The notes: generated from the sequence alone by a model not told the origin. A stretch of DNA of 26,445 bases from an uncultured Prevotellaceae bacterium (GCA_937916085.1 CALGGO010000052.1:1-26445); one strand, 5' to 3'; counted from the stretch's first letter, positions 7,775-15,188 are shown. Program-made: numbers and translations.

Positions 7775-9721
7775 ATGAAAAAATTACTATTAACAGCAAT
7801 AATCGCATTGACAATGGCAACAGCAGGTGCTCGCGACTATAACTTCAACGAGATGACCTACACCCCAAAGGCCACCGAATTCTTGCTCAACACCAACGAC
7901 GACGCACAGGGCGTGACATTGCGCATCTACGACGCCGGCAAGGACGGCAAGATGCTCAAAAAGGTGGAGATGAAGCGCGACAAGAAAATCGCCGGCGAGT
8001 GGCACGCCACCATCAAGGGCGACCTCAAAGGACGGTTCTACACCTTCGACGTGAAATATAACGGCAAGTATATGGGCGAGAACCCGGGCATCTTTGCCAA
8101 AGCGGTGGGCGTGAACGGCCGCCGTGGCGCCATCATCGACATGACAGAAACCAACCCCGAAGGTTGGGACAGTGGCAGGCATTCGCCACTCATCGCTCTT
8201 GGCGACCACATCATCTACGAGATGCATCACCGCGACTTCTCCATCGACGCATCAAGCGGATTGCAGTACAAGGGCAAGTTCCTTGCGCTGACCGAGCCTA
8301 AGGCTATAGAACACCTCAAGAGTTTGGGTGTGAACACCATCCACATCTTGCCATCCTATGACTATGGTTCTATCGATGAGGAGCATTTGGAAAAGAACCG
8401 TTACAACTGGGGATATGACCCAGTGAACTACAACGTGCCCGAGGGCGGCTATTCCACCAACCCCTTCGACCCCGCCACACGCATCCATGAGTTCAAGCAG
8501 ATGGTGCAGGCATTACACAAGGCGGGCATTCAGGTGGTGCTCGACGTGGTGTATAACCACACCTTCAGTATCGACGACGGCAATTTCCAGAAGACCTGTC
8601 CCGACACCTTCTACCGCAAGAACCCCGACGGCTCGTGGAGCAACGGTAGCGGCTGCGGCAACGAGACCGCCAGCGAGCGCGACATCATGCGCGCCTTTAT
8701 GCTCGCCAGCGTGAAATACTGGATGGATGAGTACGGCATCGACGGTTTCCGCTTCGACCTGATGGGCGTTCACGACATCGAGACGATGAACGCCATCGCC
8801 GACATGGTGCATAAAAAAGATCCCAACCGCATCGTCTATGGCGAAGGGTGGAGCGCGGGAGGTTGTGCCTATCCTAACGATAAGCTTGGAATGAAGGCCA
8901 ATATCAAACGTATGCCAGGCATCGCAGCATTCAGCGATGATATTCGCGACGCGTTGCGTGGTCCATGGGATGGCGACGACAAGGCCGCTTTCCTCGGTGG
9001 CATCCCTGGATATGAGGAAAGCTTGAAATTCGGTATCGCCGGTGCCTCACAACATCCGCAAATCGACTACAGCAAGGTGAACTACAGCAAGGCGCCGTTT
9101 GCCAACAACCCCAACCAAATGATTGCCTACGTGAGCTGCCACGACGATATGTGCTTGGTAGATAGGCTGAAAGCCAGCATTCCTGGCCTCACAGAGAAAG
9201 ATCTCATCAAGCTCGACCTGATGGCGCAGACCGCTGTCTTCACCTCACGAGGCATCCCATTCATGCTCAGTGGCGAGGAGATGTTGCGCGACAAGAAGGG
9301 TGTTCACAACAGCTTCGAGAGTCCCGACAGCATCAACCACCTCGATTGGAATAACCTCAAGCGTTATCCGCAGGTATTCAACTACTACAAGAACCTCATC
9401 GCCCTGCGCAAGAATCATCACATTGCTTATATCTCTGACCCCACATTCAAGCGCACCTCTACTGCCGGAGCGCTCGAGTTCCTGCCTGGCGGCGACTGCC
9501 TCGTGGTTTACAGATATAAGAACCTCAACGAACTTGGCGACAAGTGGAACAATATGATTGTAATTCTTAACGGCAACAATGATAAACGCACGGTGAAACT
9601 GCCAAAATCGACCTACACCATTGTGGGAGATGGTGATGTCATCAACGAGGACGGCATCTACACCCTCACCACCGACGAGATTATCGCTCCACCCCGCGCG
9701 GCAGTTATCTTGCACGATTAA
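7775..9721 (+). CDS. pulA: Type I pullulanase (GH13)
   Basis: Pullulanase cleaves alpha-1,6 branch points in pullulan, amylopectin and limit dextrins. The protein has 648 residues from the ATG at 7775 (MKKLLLTAIIALTMATAGA, a signal peptide). An upstream in-frame ATG at 7727 lies inside the repeat array and would spoil the signal. An N-terminal beta-sandwich of CBM48 type spans about 25-115. The pullulanase signature YNWGYDPVNYNVPEGGYS is present, with catalytic D328 (GFRFDLMG), E357 (GEGW) and the third Asp D457 (SCHDD). It is likely periplasmic and feeds linear chains to the neighbouring alpha-glucosidase and amylase. It starts 72 bases after GH97 and is followed by the amylase gene after 74 bases, so one transcript is plausible. 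Confidence 0.95.
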   Translation: MKKLLLTAIIALTMATAGARDYNFNEMTYTPKATEFLLNTNDDAQGVTLRIYDAGKDGKMLKKVEMKRDKKIAGEWHATIKGDLKGRFYTFDVKYNGKYMGENPGIFAKAVGVNGRRGAIIDMTETNPEGWDSGRHSPLIALGDHIIYEMHHRDFSIDASSGLQYKGKFLALTEPKAIEHLKSLGVNTIHILPSYDYGSIDEEHLEKNRYNWGYDPVNYNVPEGGYSTNPFDPATRIHEFKQMVQALHKAGIQVVLDVVYNHTFSIDDGNFQKTCPDTFYRKNPDGSWSNGSGCGNETASERDIMRAFMLASVKYWMDEYGIDGFRFDLMGVHDIETMNAIADMVHKKDPNRIVYGEGWSAGGCAYPNDKLGMKANIKRMPGIAAFSDDIRDALRGPWDGDDKAAFLGGIPGYEESLKFGIAGASQHPQIDYSKVNYSKAPFANNPNQMIAYVSCHDDMCLVDRLKASIPGLTEKDLIKLDLMAQTAVFTSRGIPFMLSGEEMLRDKKGVHNSFESPDSINHLDWNNLKRYPQVFNYYKNLIALRKNHHIAYISDPTFKRTSTAGALEFLPGGDCLVVYRYKNLNELGDKWNNMIVILNGNNDKRTVKLPKSTYTIVGDGDVINEDGIYTLTTDEIIAPPRAAVILHD

Positions 9722-9732
9722 TCCTTTTTTCA

Positions 9733-9780
9733 TCTCGAACGCTCGATTGCTCGAACACTCGAACATTCGAGCAATCGATT
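9733..9780 (+). repeat. 8-bp degenerate tandem array with CTCGA core (second copy)
   Basis: Six 8-base units: TCTCGAAC, GCTCGATT, GCTCGAAC, ACTCGAAC, ATTCGAGC and AATCGATT. The array begins 12 bases after the pullulanase stop and ends 15 bases before the amylase ATG. The last units are the inverse of the first ones (CTCGAA versus TTCGAG), so part of the array can fold back. Confidence 0.85.
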
Positions 9781-9795
9781 AATAAAAATAACAAA

Positions 9796-11700
9796 ATGAA
9801 AAGAACAATTCTCATATCAATGGCAGTGCTCATAGCGGCAGGCGCTTGGGCAATTCCCAAGATGCTGAAAGTTGACCGCATTGAGCCTACCAACTGGTTT
9901 GTGGGCATGAAAGACCCGTCGGTGCAGCTTATGGTCTATGGTCCCGAAATCCGCGATGCCGAGGTGACCACCAACTATGCCAGGGTGAAAATCGACTCGC
10001 TGGTGCGGCTCGACAGCCCCAACTACCTGCTCATCTATCTCAACACCGCTGGTGCACAGCCAGGCATCATGACTCTCACTTTCAAGAAGGGCAAACTCTC
10101 TTATGACGTGAAGTATGAGCTCAAGGCACGCGAGATGAGCGGCGACCGTCGCATGGGTTTCACCAATGCCGATGTGCTATACATGCTCATGCCCGACCGC
10201 TTTGCCAACGGCAACCCCGCCAACGACCGTGTGGCAGGGATGCGTAGCCAGGTGTGCGACCGCAACAAGCCCAGCTACCGTCATGGTGGCGACTTGGAGG
10301 GAATACGTAAGCACCTCGACTACCTCAACGACCTGGGCGTGACGGCGTTGTGGTTCACTCCAGTGCTGGAGAACGACTCGCCCGAGAGTCCGTGGAACGA
10401 CACCTATCACGGCTATGCAACCACCAACTACTACCGCGTTGACCCACGTTTCGGCACTAACGCCGACTATCGCCGTCTCGTGGACGAGGCTCATGGCAAA
10501 GGTCTCAAGGTGGTGATGGACATGATTTTCAACCACTGCGGCTTTGAGCATCCCTGGGTGGCTGACATGCCCAGCAACGACTGGTTCAACACCCACGAGT
10601 GGCTCAAGGAGTCGGGGGGCACAAGCGACTCGCGCAACACGAGCTTCATGCAGACGAGCTATAAACTGGCTCCGGTGCTTGACCCCTACGCCAGCGAAGT
10701 GGACAAGAAGCAGACCGTAGAGGGTTGGTTCGTCTCCACCATGCCCGACCTCAACCAGAACAATCCTCACGTGATGAACTACCTCATCCAGAACAGCATC
10801 TGGTGGATTGAGACAGTGGGCATCGATGGCATACGCATGGACACTTATCCCTACGCCTTCGCAGCGCCTATGGCACGCTGGATGAAGAGAATCGACAGCG
10901 AATATCCCAACTTCAACGTGGTGGGCGAGACTTGGTTTGAGCAGCCGCCTTACACCGCCGCTTGGCAGCGCGACAGCAAAATCGCCCGTGAGAACAGCTT
11001 CCTCAAGACAGTGATGGACTTCTCGTTCTACGCATGCGTTGATTCGGCAAGCATCGAGACCACCGACAACCAGTGGCGAGGCTTTAACCGAGTGTATAAC
11101 AGTCTGGTATTTGACTACCTCTACCCCAACCCAAGCAGCGTGATGGCGTTTATCGAGAACCACGACACCGACCGATTCCTCAAGGACGGCAAGGATGCCA
11201 ACACACTTAAACAGGCATTGGCTCTGCTGCTCACCATCAACCGCATACCGCAGCTCTACTACGGCACGGAGGTATTGCTCAATGGCACCAAGCAGGTGAC
11301 CGACGGCAATGTGCGCAAGGACTTCCCGGGCGGCTTCCCGGGCGACTCGCACAACGCTTTTACCTCGCAGGGGCGCACACAAGAAGAGAATGACATGTTT
11401 AACTGGCTGCGCGCCCTACTCCATTGGCGCAAAGGTCCCGGCAGCGATGTGATTACCAAGGGCAAGCAAACTCAGTTCCTGCCTCACAACGGCATCTATG
11501 TGGTGGCGCGCCAATACAACGGCAAGACCGTGATGACCATCGTCAATGGCACCAACGAGACCGCCACCATGCCGGTGAAACGCTATGCCGAGATAATAGG
11601 CAACGCCATGGTAGGCCGCGACATCCCCACCAGCACCCACGTCAGCCTTGTGAGCGACATCGTGATGCAACCCCGCCAAACCCTAATCCTTGAGTTCTAA
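9796..11700 (+). CDS. susA: GH13 alpha-amylase/neopullulanase, SusA-like
   Basis: This 634-residue GH13 enzyme resembles SusA and cyclomaltodextrinases, which hydrolyse alpha-1,4 bonds of cyclodextrins, pullulan and starch pieces. It has a signal peptide (MKRTILISMAVLIAAGAWA), an N-terminal beta domain typical of this group at about 22-115, and then the barrel beginning near YMLMPDRFANGN. The catalytic residues are nucleophile D349 (GIRMDTY), acid/base E378 (VVGETW) and D457 (ENHDTDRF). It is likely periplasmic. It is the last gene of the glucan block and a strong hairpin terminator follows 19 bases after the stop. No SusC/SusD partner is in the window. GH13 is certain; the exact specificity is inferred. 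Confidence 0.92.
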   Translation: MKRTILISMAVLIAAGAWAIPKMLKVDRIEPTNWFVGMKDPSVQLMVYGPEIRDAEVTTNYARVKIDSLVRLDSPNYLLIYLNTAGAQPGIMTLTFKKGKLSYDVKYELKAREMSGDRRMGFTNADVLYMLMPDRFANGNPANDRVAGMRSQVCDRNKPSYRHGGDLEGIRKHLDYLNDLGVTALWFTPVLENDSPESPWNDTYHGYATTNYYRVDPRFGTNADYRRLVDEAHGKGLKVVMDMIFNHCGFEHPWVADMPSNDWFNTHEWLKESGGTSDSRNTSFMQTSYKLAPVLDPYASEVDKKQTVEGWFVSTMPDLNQNNPHVMNYLIQNSIWWIETVGIDGIRMDTYPYAFAAPMARWMKRIDSEYPNFNVVGETWFEQPPYTAAWQRDSKIARENSFLKTVMDFSFYACVDSASIETTDNQWRGFNRVYNSLVFDYLYPNPSSVMAFIENHDTDRFLKDGKDANTLKQALALLLTINRIPQLYYGTEVLLNGTKQVTDGNVRKDFPGGFPGDSHNAFTSQGRTQEENDMFNWLRALLHWRKGPGSDVITKGKQTQFLPHNGIYVVARQYNGKTVMTIVNGTNETATMPVKRYAEIIGNAMVGRDIPTSTHVSLVSDIVMQPRQTLILEF

Positions 11701-11718
11701 ACTCACTGACAACCACAC

Positions 11719-11760
11719 AAAATGGGCGGCGCAACAACATTGCACCGCCCATTTTTATTT
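11719..11760. terminator. Strong hairpin terminator after the amylase gene (copy 1 of a duplicated element)
   Basis: GGGCGG (11724-11729) and GCAA pair with TTGC and CCGCCC (11745-11750) around a 5-base loop, with A-rich sequence before and ATTTTTATTTT after. It can terminate in both directions between the convergent amylase and DUF2442 genes. The 40 bases at 11711-11750 recur at 12454-12493 with 38 identities. Confidence 0.9.
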
Positions 11761-11784
11761 TCAGGGTGATAACTATCCGAATTG

Positions 11785-12027
11785 TCAAGCGACCTTAAGT
11801 AAATCAAGCAACGAATAAACTCGACTATTATTCTCAAAGGTGAAATACTGGTCGTCAAGAATCATCCATTTATTGCGCTCTTTGACCGACATTTCCTTGA
11901 TATCGGGAAACATAGAAACGGGTATAGTTATTTCTCGCCCGTCGGTAAGGCGAGCGATGAACTTGCCACGCAGAGCAGTAAAGTTCAAATCCTTAATACC
12001 AAGTTGCACGTTTGGAATCTTGCACAT
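11785..12027 (-). CDS. DUF2442 domain-containing protein
   Basis: This 80-residue protein begins MCKIPNVQLGIKDLNF. The start is chosen because GGAGGA (complement of 12035-12040) lies 7 bases ahead of the ATG, one of the very few real Shine-Dalgarno sequences here, and because a longer frame would run back into the upstream gene. The pattern (LRGKFIARLTDGREITIPVSMFP, then KWMILDDQYFTFENN) is that of DUF2442, a small domain in which the protein reads out 'sequence of ligand-poor beta strands' followed by a short helix. DUF2442 genes often sit beside DUF4160 genes, as here (13-base gap), and the pair is suspected to be toxin-antitoxin-like. Function is not established. AT-rich compared with the glucan genes. 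Confidence 0.75.
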   Translation of the reverse strand: MCKIPNVQLGIKDLNFTALRGKFIARLTDGREITIPVSMFPDIKEMSVKERNKWMILDDQYFTFENNSRVYSLLDLLKVA

Positions 12028-12040
12028 AGTTTTGTCCTCC

Positions 12041-12337
12041 TTATTTCTCGATGTTTCGTGGCTGTGTTTTCTCTCCACGGAATGTTTTTGAAATTTGTTC
12101 GTTAATAAACTCCCAATGATTGTTGATAGCGGCAATGAGCATATTATTCTCTTTTGCCGAGAGTTGCGATTCGGCTATCTCCACACATTTCACGCCATTG
12201 CTTTCAATCCAAATTTTGGCTACAGAATGCAGATGCCTAGCCCCCCTTCTGAAAACATGGACATGGCGACGATTATCATTTGCATCAAGTGGTATTGCCA
12301 CAAGTATAAATGTTTTCAAGAATGCCAACTGTCCCAT
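12041..12337 (-). CDS. DUF4160 domain-containing protein
   Basis: This 98-residue protein shows the DUF4160 hallmarks: RRHVHVF (23-29), VAKIWIESNGVKCVE (about 39-53) and a C-terminal helix around INNHWEFINEQ. DUF4160 proteins are small, of unknown function, and commonly paired with DUF2442; the partner follows after 13 bases. The N-terminus (MGQLAFLKTFILVAIPLDAND) is a little atypical in wording but the usual length. A promoter-like TATCTTTG lies 21 bases upstream. The pair sits between two copies of a 40-bp terminator and is AT-rich, which suggests later acquisition. A toxin-antitoxin role is possible but unproven. Confidence 0.75.
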   Translation of the reverse strand: MGQLAFLKTFILVAIPLDANDNRRHVHVFRRGARHLHSVAKIWIESNGVKCVEIAESQLSAKENNMLIAAINNHWEFINEQISKTFRGEKTQPRNIEK

Positions 12338-12357
12338 ATTGTTCTTTTTTACAAATG

Positions 12358-12365
12358 CAAAGATA
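12358..12365 (-). promoter_or_regulatory. Likely -7 box for the DUF4160-DUF2442 pair
   Basis: The minus strand reads TATCTTTG, an exact TAnnTTTG match, giving a leader of roughly 13-15 bases before the DUF4160 ATG. No clear TTG lies 19-22 bases upstream. Confidence 0.4.
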
Positions 12366-12453
12366 ATGACATTTTTTTAATCATTTGTATTATTTCTAGT
12401 AAAAAAGTCCACAAAAAGTGAAAATCTCTCGCAATCAGACCATAATCTACTGA

Positions 12454-12493
12454 AACCACACAAAATGGGCGGCGCAATCACATTGCACCGCCC
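12454..12493. terminator. Second copy of the 40-bp terminator palindrome
   Basis: Identical to 11711-11750 except for two adjacent loop bases, in the same orientation and including the 11-base AACCACACAAA lead-in. GGGCGG-GCAA pairs with TTGC-CCGCCC. It lies between the end of the lipoprotein gene (minus) and the DUF4160 promoter, so it can serve as the lipoprotein terminator. With copy 1 it brackets the DUF2442/DUF4160 pair. Confidence 0.85.
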
Positions 12494-12543
12494 GCTTTCT
12501 TATACCCTTATATTCACAAGTGAGAAATAAATAGTGCCTCCTG

Positions 12544-13053
12544 TTAATTTCCGTCCTGCTCTATATTTATGCTAATTATACTACCATCAGCACTTTTATT
12601 GAAACTTTTAATCCATATCTTACAATAGTATGAAATCCCACTATCTACTATTTCAACTACAAAACCTTCTTTTTCTTTAATATCTTGAAGTCGAAGCCAT
12701 CTTGAACCATACATGTCATAACCATGTTCCACAACTTGCCAATTGGAAGATGGTATTGTTTTAATTGCCGCTAGACTTGAAACGACTCCAATACGATTGA
12801 TTTTACAACTTTCACATCCATCACCACTTCTATAATTAGCTGCAAATGCTAAACTAGGATTAGCAGTGCCAGCTGTGCTTAATGACATCCAAAATTTACG
12901 ACCTCCACCATATCCACTTGGTGATAAAGTGTAGTTGTAAATCTCTGAATTGTCAGTGTTGTTCGGCGCATTAGGTTCGTCTTTTTCATCACCGCCACAA
13001 GAAGTTAATGACAAAGGTAATAGCAATAGTAAAAACATTAAATATTTCTTCAT
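12544..13053 (-). CDS. Small surface lipoprotein of unknown function
   Basis: The 169-residue protein has a lipoprotein signal (MKKYLMFLLLLLPLSLTSC) with Cys at position 19. The Cys is followed by GGDEKDEP, an acidic stretch of the kind that sends Bacteroidetes lipoproteins to the cell surface. The rest looks like a mostly beta-strand domain, with the pattern GGGRKFWMSLSTAG and a CESC pair in the middle that could form a disulfide or bind metal. I do not recognise a named family with confidence. The gene is AT-rich, unlike the glucan block. Upstream lies a 250-base structured leader with its own promoter, so its expression may be controlled at the RNA level. Confidence 0.8.
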   Translation of the reverse strand: MKKYLMFLLLLLPLSLTSCGGDEKDEPNAPNNTDNSEIYNYTLSPSGYGGGRKFWMSLSTAGTANPSLAFAANYRSGDGCESCKINRIGVVSSLAAIKTIPSSNWQVVEHGYDMYGSRWLRLQDIKEKEGFVVEIVDSGISYYCKIWIKSFNKSADGSIISINIEQDGN

Positions 13054-13308
13054 AATTAAAAAAGATTTAGTTAGACACTAGCCCTATGTCTAAGAAAACA
13101 ACAGAAGCGTGGGCTGACTTTGCCACACCTTCGTTGGAGGTCTTAGGAAACCATGAAGTGCAGATGTACATAAGCAGCCCACGCATATAGCGCAGAAACC
13201 GCTTTGCAATCCTTCGCACTTCATTTTGAAAAGTTCCTAAGTTTCCAACGAGAGCGAAAAGCAAAACGCTTCTTTTTAATTAAAAATGTATGAATTGCCT
13301 CTGCAATC
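13054..13308 (-). ncRNA. Long structured 5' leader (or separate small RNA) ahead of the lipoprotein gene
   Basis: Transcription from the promoter at 13315-13350 would start near 13308 and run about 250 bases before the lipoprotein ATG at 13053. The segment has three visible pairings: a 5' hairpin (ATTGC/GCAAT, 13294-13307); a perfect 10-bp stem, 13107-13116 with 13175-13184; and a longer interrupted helix, 13132-13161 with 13216-13250 (9 bp plus about 17 bp with one bulge). The last two interleave, so they form a pseudoknot or exclude each other. An open frame at 13067-13264 on the same strand follows these stems and shows no protein-like features. The structure is seen in the sequence; the regulatory role is inferred. 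I believe related GCGTGGGCTG-type elements occur in other Bacteroidales, but cannot check. Confidence 0.55.
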
Positions 13309-13314
13309 CAGTTG

Positions 13315-13350
13315 CAAATATACGACAATTATTTTATAAAATCACAAAAA
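13315..13350 (-). promoter_or_regulatory. Bacteroidetes-type promoter for the lipoprotein leader
   Basis: On the minus strand TTTTTG (13345-13350) is followed after 22 bases by TATATTTG (13315-13322), matching TAnnTTTG. The predicted start point is near 13308. Confidence 0.55.
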
Positions 13351-13519
13351 GGAGAAAAAAATGCTTCCTGCGACAACAAATAATGTCAGATAATATCATT
13401 TGCCTAAAAAGTGATTTGTAAAAACAACAATATTTTCGTCCAAATCCACAGCTTTTACCCCACTTTTGGACAAAAACATGGAAAAATGGGTAGAAAATTT
13501 GGTGGAATGGAAAATTATT

Positions 13520-13575
13520 ACGGAATTTCCGTAACGGAATTTATGTAACGGAATTTCCGTAACGGAAAATATGTA
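13520..13575. repeat. Four 14-bp near-palindromic tandem repeats
   Basis: Units start at 13520, 13534, 13548 and 13562: ACGGAATTTCCGTA, ACGGAATTTATGTA, ACGGAATTTCCGTA, ACGGAAAATATGTA. Units 1 and 3 are identical and nearly self-complementary; units 2 and 4 share the ATGTA ending, which suggests doubling of a 28-base pair of units. Fourteen is not a multiple of 3, so the array breaks any reading frame through it. It lies just ahead of the ATPase remnant. The remaining gap sequence at 13360-13519 shows nothing recognisable. Confidence 0.85.
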
Positions 13576-13577
13576 AT

Positions 13578-13724
13578 GATATCTCCCGTCAAAATCTTCC
13601 CTCGCCAAGCAGCGTGAAAACGTCACTCGATAAATTAGAATTTAACCAGATAGTCATCAAAGACATTGACGGCTATCGCGTCTATGACAATTTCTTTGCC
13701 ATGTGGCTGCGGCGACTGCCTTAA
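13578..13724 (+). pseudogene. C-terminal remnant of an AAA-family ATPase
   Basis: A 48-residue stretch in one frame, ending in TAA at 13722, reads DISRQNLPSPSSVKTSLDKL, then a short gap and DGYRVYDNFFAMWLRRLP. This is the end of the winged-helix part of the predicted ATPases that are common in Bacteroidetes (the GYRVYDxFFxxWLRRL ending). There is no ATG, and the frame upstream is closed by a stop in the 14-bp repeats. The rest of the gene is missing. It is therefore a relic, possibly left after a deletion or insertion involving the repeats. Confidence 0.65.
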
Positions 13725-13776
13725 ACCCAAATCGGTCATTAGGCGACGAAAGAATATTTTTCAGGTCTATAAAATG

Positions 13777-15159
13777 TTATTTCTTCCCGCCACGATTATA
13801 CTTGATCTCGTCGTTGTCGGCAGAGCTTTGGTTTGAGGCTTTCTTTTTGGGTCTCTTTACACCCGACTTATTATTGCTGGAGTTCGCCTCCTCCTTCGAC
13901 TTCTCGCTGGCAAGTCTCTCTTGTTGAGCGCTTTCGAGGTCGTTTCTGCGTTTTTGCTCAACATCTTCTTGAGGCTGCTGGCTGGTTTGCGCGGAGCGTT
14001 CTTTATCGGCTTTCATGCGAGCCTGGGCATTGTCGCGGGCTTTGCGTTTCTCCTCTTCACGACGCTGCTTCTCCTCTTGCTCACGCTGCTTCTTTTCCTG
14101 CTCAAGGCGTTTCTTCTCTTGCTCTTGACGCTTTTTCTCGGCCTCCTTGCGCTTTTTCTCCTCTTCCTTGCGTTTCTTCTCTTCTTCTTTGCGCTTCTTC
14201 TCGGCTTCTTTGCGAGCCTTTTCTTGTGCTTTTCGCTGCTCTTCAAGACGTTTCTCCTCCTGCTTCTTGCGCTTCTTGGCCTCTTCATCGGCACGTTTCT
14301 GGGCTTCGGCACGTTCCTTGCTGCTCATGTTGTTATGATAGCCAGGAGGATAAGGCACATCGGGCCTCGCTTCTTCTCGCTTAGGCTTAGGACGAGGCAC
14401 ATTCTGTCGTGGCCTGTCGTTACGCTTCTTCGAATTGGTGGGACGATATGTGATGTCCTTCAGGGAATAACCCCTATTAAAGCGGCTCAAGTCCACCCTT
14501 TCGTCGATACCGTTGATAACGCCTTTGTCGCTGAACTGCCACAAGGTCCATTTCGCTCCGAAGTTAAGCTGCGGCTCACTCTTAGAGTAACGGGCGATGA
14601 ACAGCGGATAGTTCTTGAAATCATAGCCCAGCAAGGTGTTGAAATAGCTCATTCCAGTGTAAATCATAGGTTTACACCCATAGTAGTCTTCCAGCAAGTT
14701 AAGAAAGAGCTTTACGCTGTCTTGCAGCTGCTTGGCGCTCCATCCGGCATGCGTCTCCACATCGAGGAGCGGGATGAGGTCTTGCTCTTCGGGCTTTGCC
14801 ATGCTTATGAAATTCTCAAACTGCTTTTGTATGGGCGACGACGTTGACAGGAAATGATAGCTTCCCACCTTCACGCCATGCTTGCGCGCATTCTCTATGT
14901 TGGCACGATAGCGGTGCTGCTTGTGGGTGGCACCCTCGGTAGCTTTTACATATACATATTTTATTGAAGGATCGGCGGCAGTAGCTCGCCAGTTGATATC
15001 TTTCTGATAATTAGACACATCTATACCGTCATAGACAAGACCAGCATTATCGCTGTAGTTCTTGTCGCCAACTACTTTCACCTCATGCTCGTCGTTGTCG
15101 CCAGCATGAGATATTAATGATAACAATAAAGTAAATATCAGAATTACATATACCCGCAT
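13777..15159 (-). CDS. GH25 muramidase (lysozyme) fused to a long ER/K helix
   Basis: GH25 lysozymes cut the MurNAc-GlcNAc bond of peptidoglycan. The 460-residue protein has a signal peptide (MRVYVILIFTLLLSLISHA), then a GH25 domain at about 43-230. Expected acidic residues are D47 (YDGIDVSNYQ) and D133/E135 (LLDVETH), and the domain ends VDLSRF. A basic, proline-rich linker (240-275) leads to about 100 residues (280-378) made almost only of K, E, R and Q, such as EEEKKRKEAEKKRQEQEKKR. This composition is typical of a stable single alpha helix or coiled coil. The tail is Ser/Asn-rich and basic and ends YNRGGKK. Such a fusion is unusual for GH25; it may space the enzyme or bind the anionic wall or DNA. 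It has its own promoter. Confidence 0.92.
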   Translation of the reverse strand: MRVYVILIFTLLLSLISHAGDNDEHEVKVVGDKNYSDNAGLVYDGIDVSNYQKDINWRATAADPSIKYVYVKATEGATHKQHRYRANIENARKHGVKVGSYHFLSTSSPIQKQFENFISMAKPEEQDLIPLLDVETHAGWSAKQLQDSVKLFLNLLEDYYGCKPMIYTGMSYFNTLLGYDFKNYPLFIARYSKSEPQLNFGAKWTLWQFSDKGVINGIDERVDLSRFNRGYSLKDITYRPTNSKKRNDRPRQNVPRPKPKREEARPDVPYPPGYHNNMSSKERAEAQKRADEEAKKRKKQEEKRLEEQRKAQEKARKEAEKKRKEEEKKRKEEEKKRKEAEKKRQEQEKKRLEQEKKQREQEEKQRREEEKRKARDNAQARMKADKERSAQTSQQPQEDVEQKRRNDLESAQQERLASEKSKEEANSSNNKSGVKRPKKKASNQSSADNDEIKYNRGGKK

Positions 15160-15188
15160 AATATGAAGTAATTTTCATAATTCAAATG

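Noticed and set aside
10177..11382. 401-codon open frame on the minus strand
   Set aside because: Opposite the GH13 amylase gene; the His/Val-rich translation has no recognisable fold and is a codon-usage shadow.
12095..12421. 108-residue protein on the plus strand
   Set aside because: Antisense to the DUF4160 gene, which has a recognisable domain and paired partner.
13067..13264. 65-residue protein upstream of the lipoprotein gene
   Set aside because: The sequence is dominated by RNA-like stems that pair over long distances, and the frame lacks a ribosome-binding site and protein-like composition. A structured leader explains it better.
13396..13626. 76-residue protein on the minus strand
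   Set aside because: It reads through the 14-bp repeats and antisense to the ATPase relic, with no domain.
13921..14847. Leucine-rich membrane-like protein on the plus strand
   Set aside because: It is the complement of the Lys/Glu-rich helix of the GH25 protein; AAG/GAG codons read backwards give Leu/Phe.
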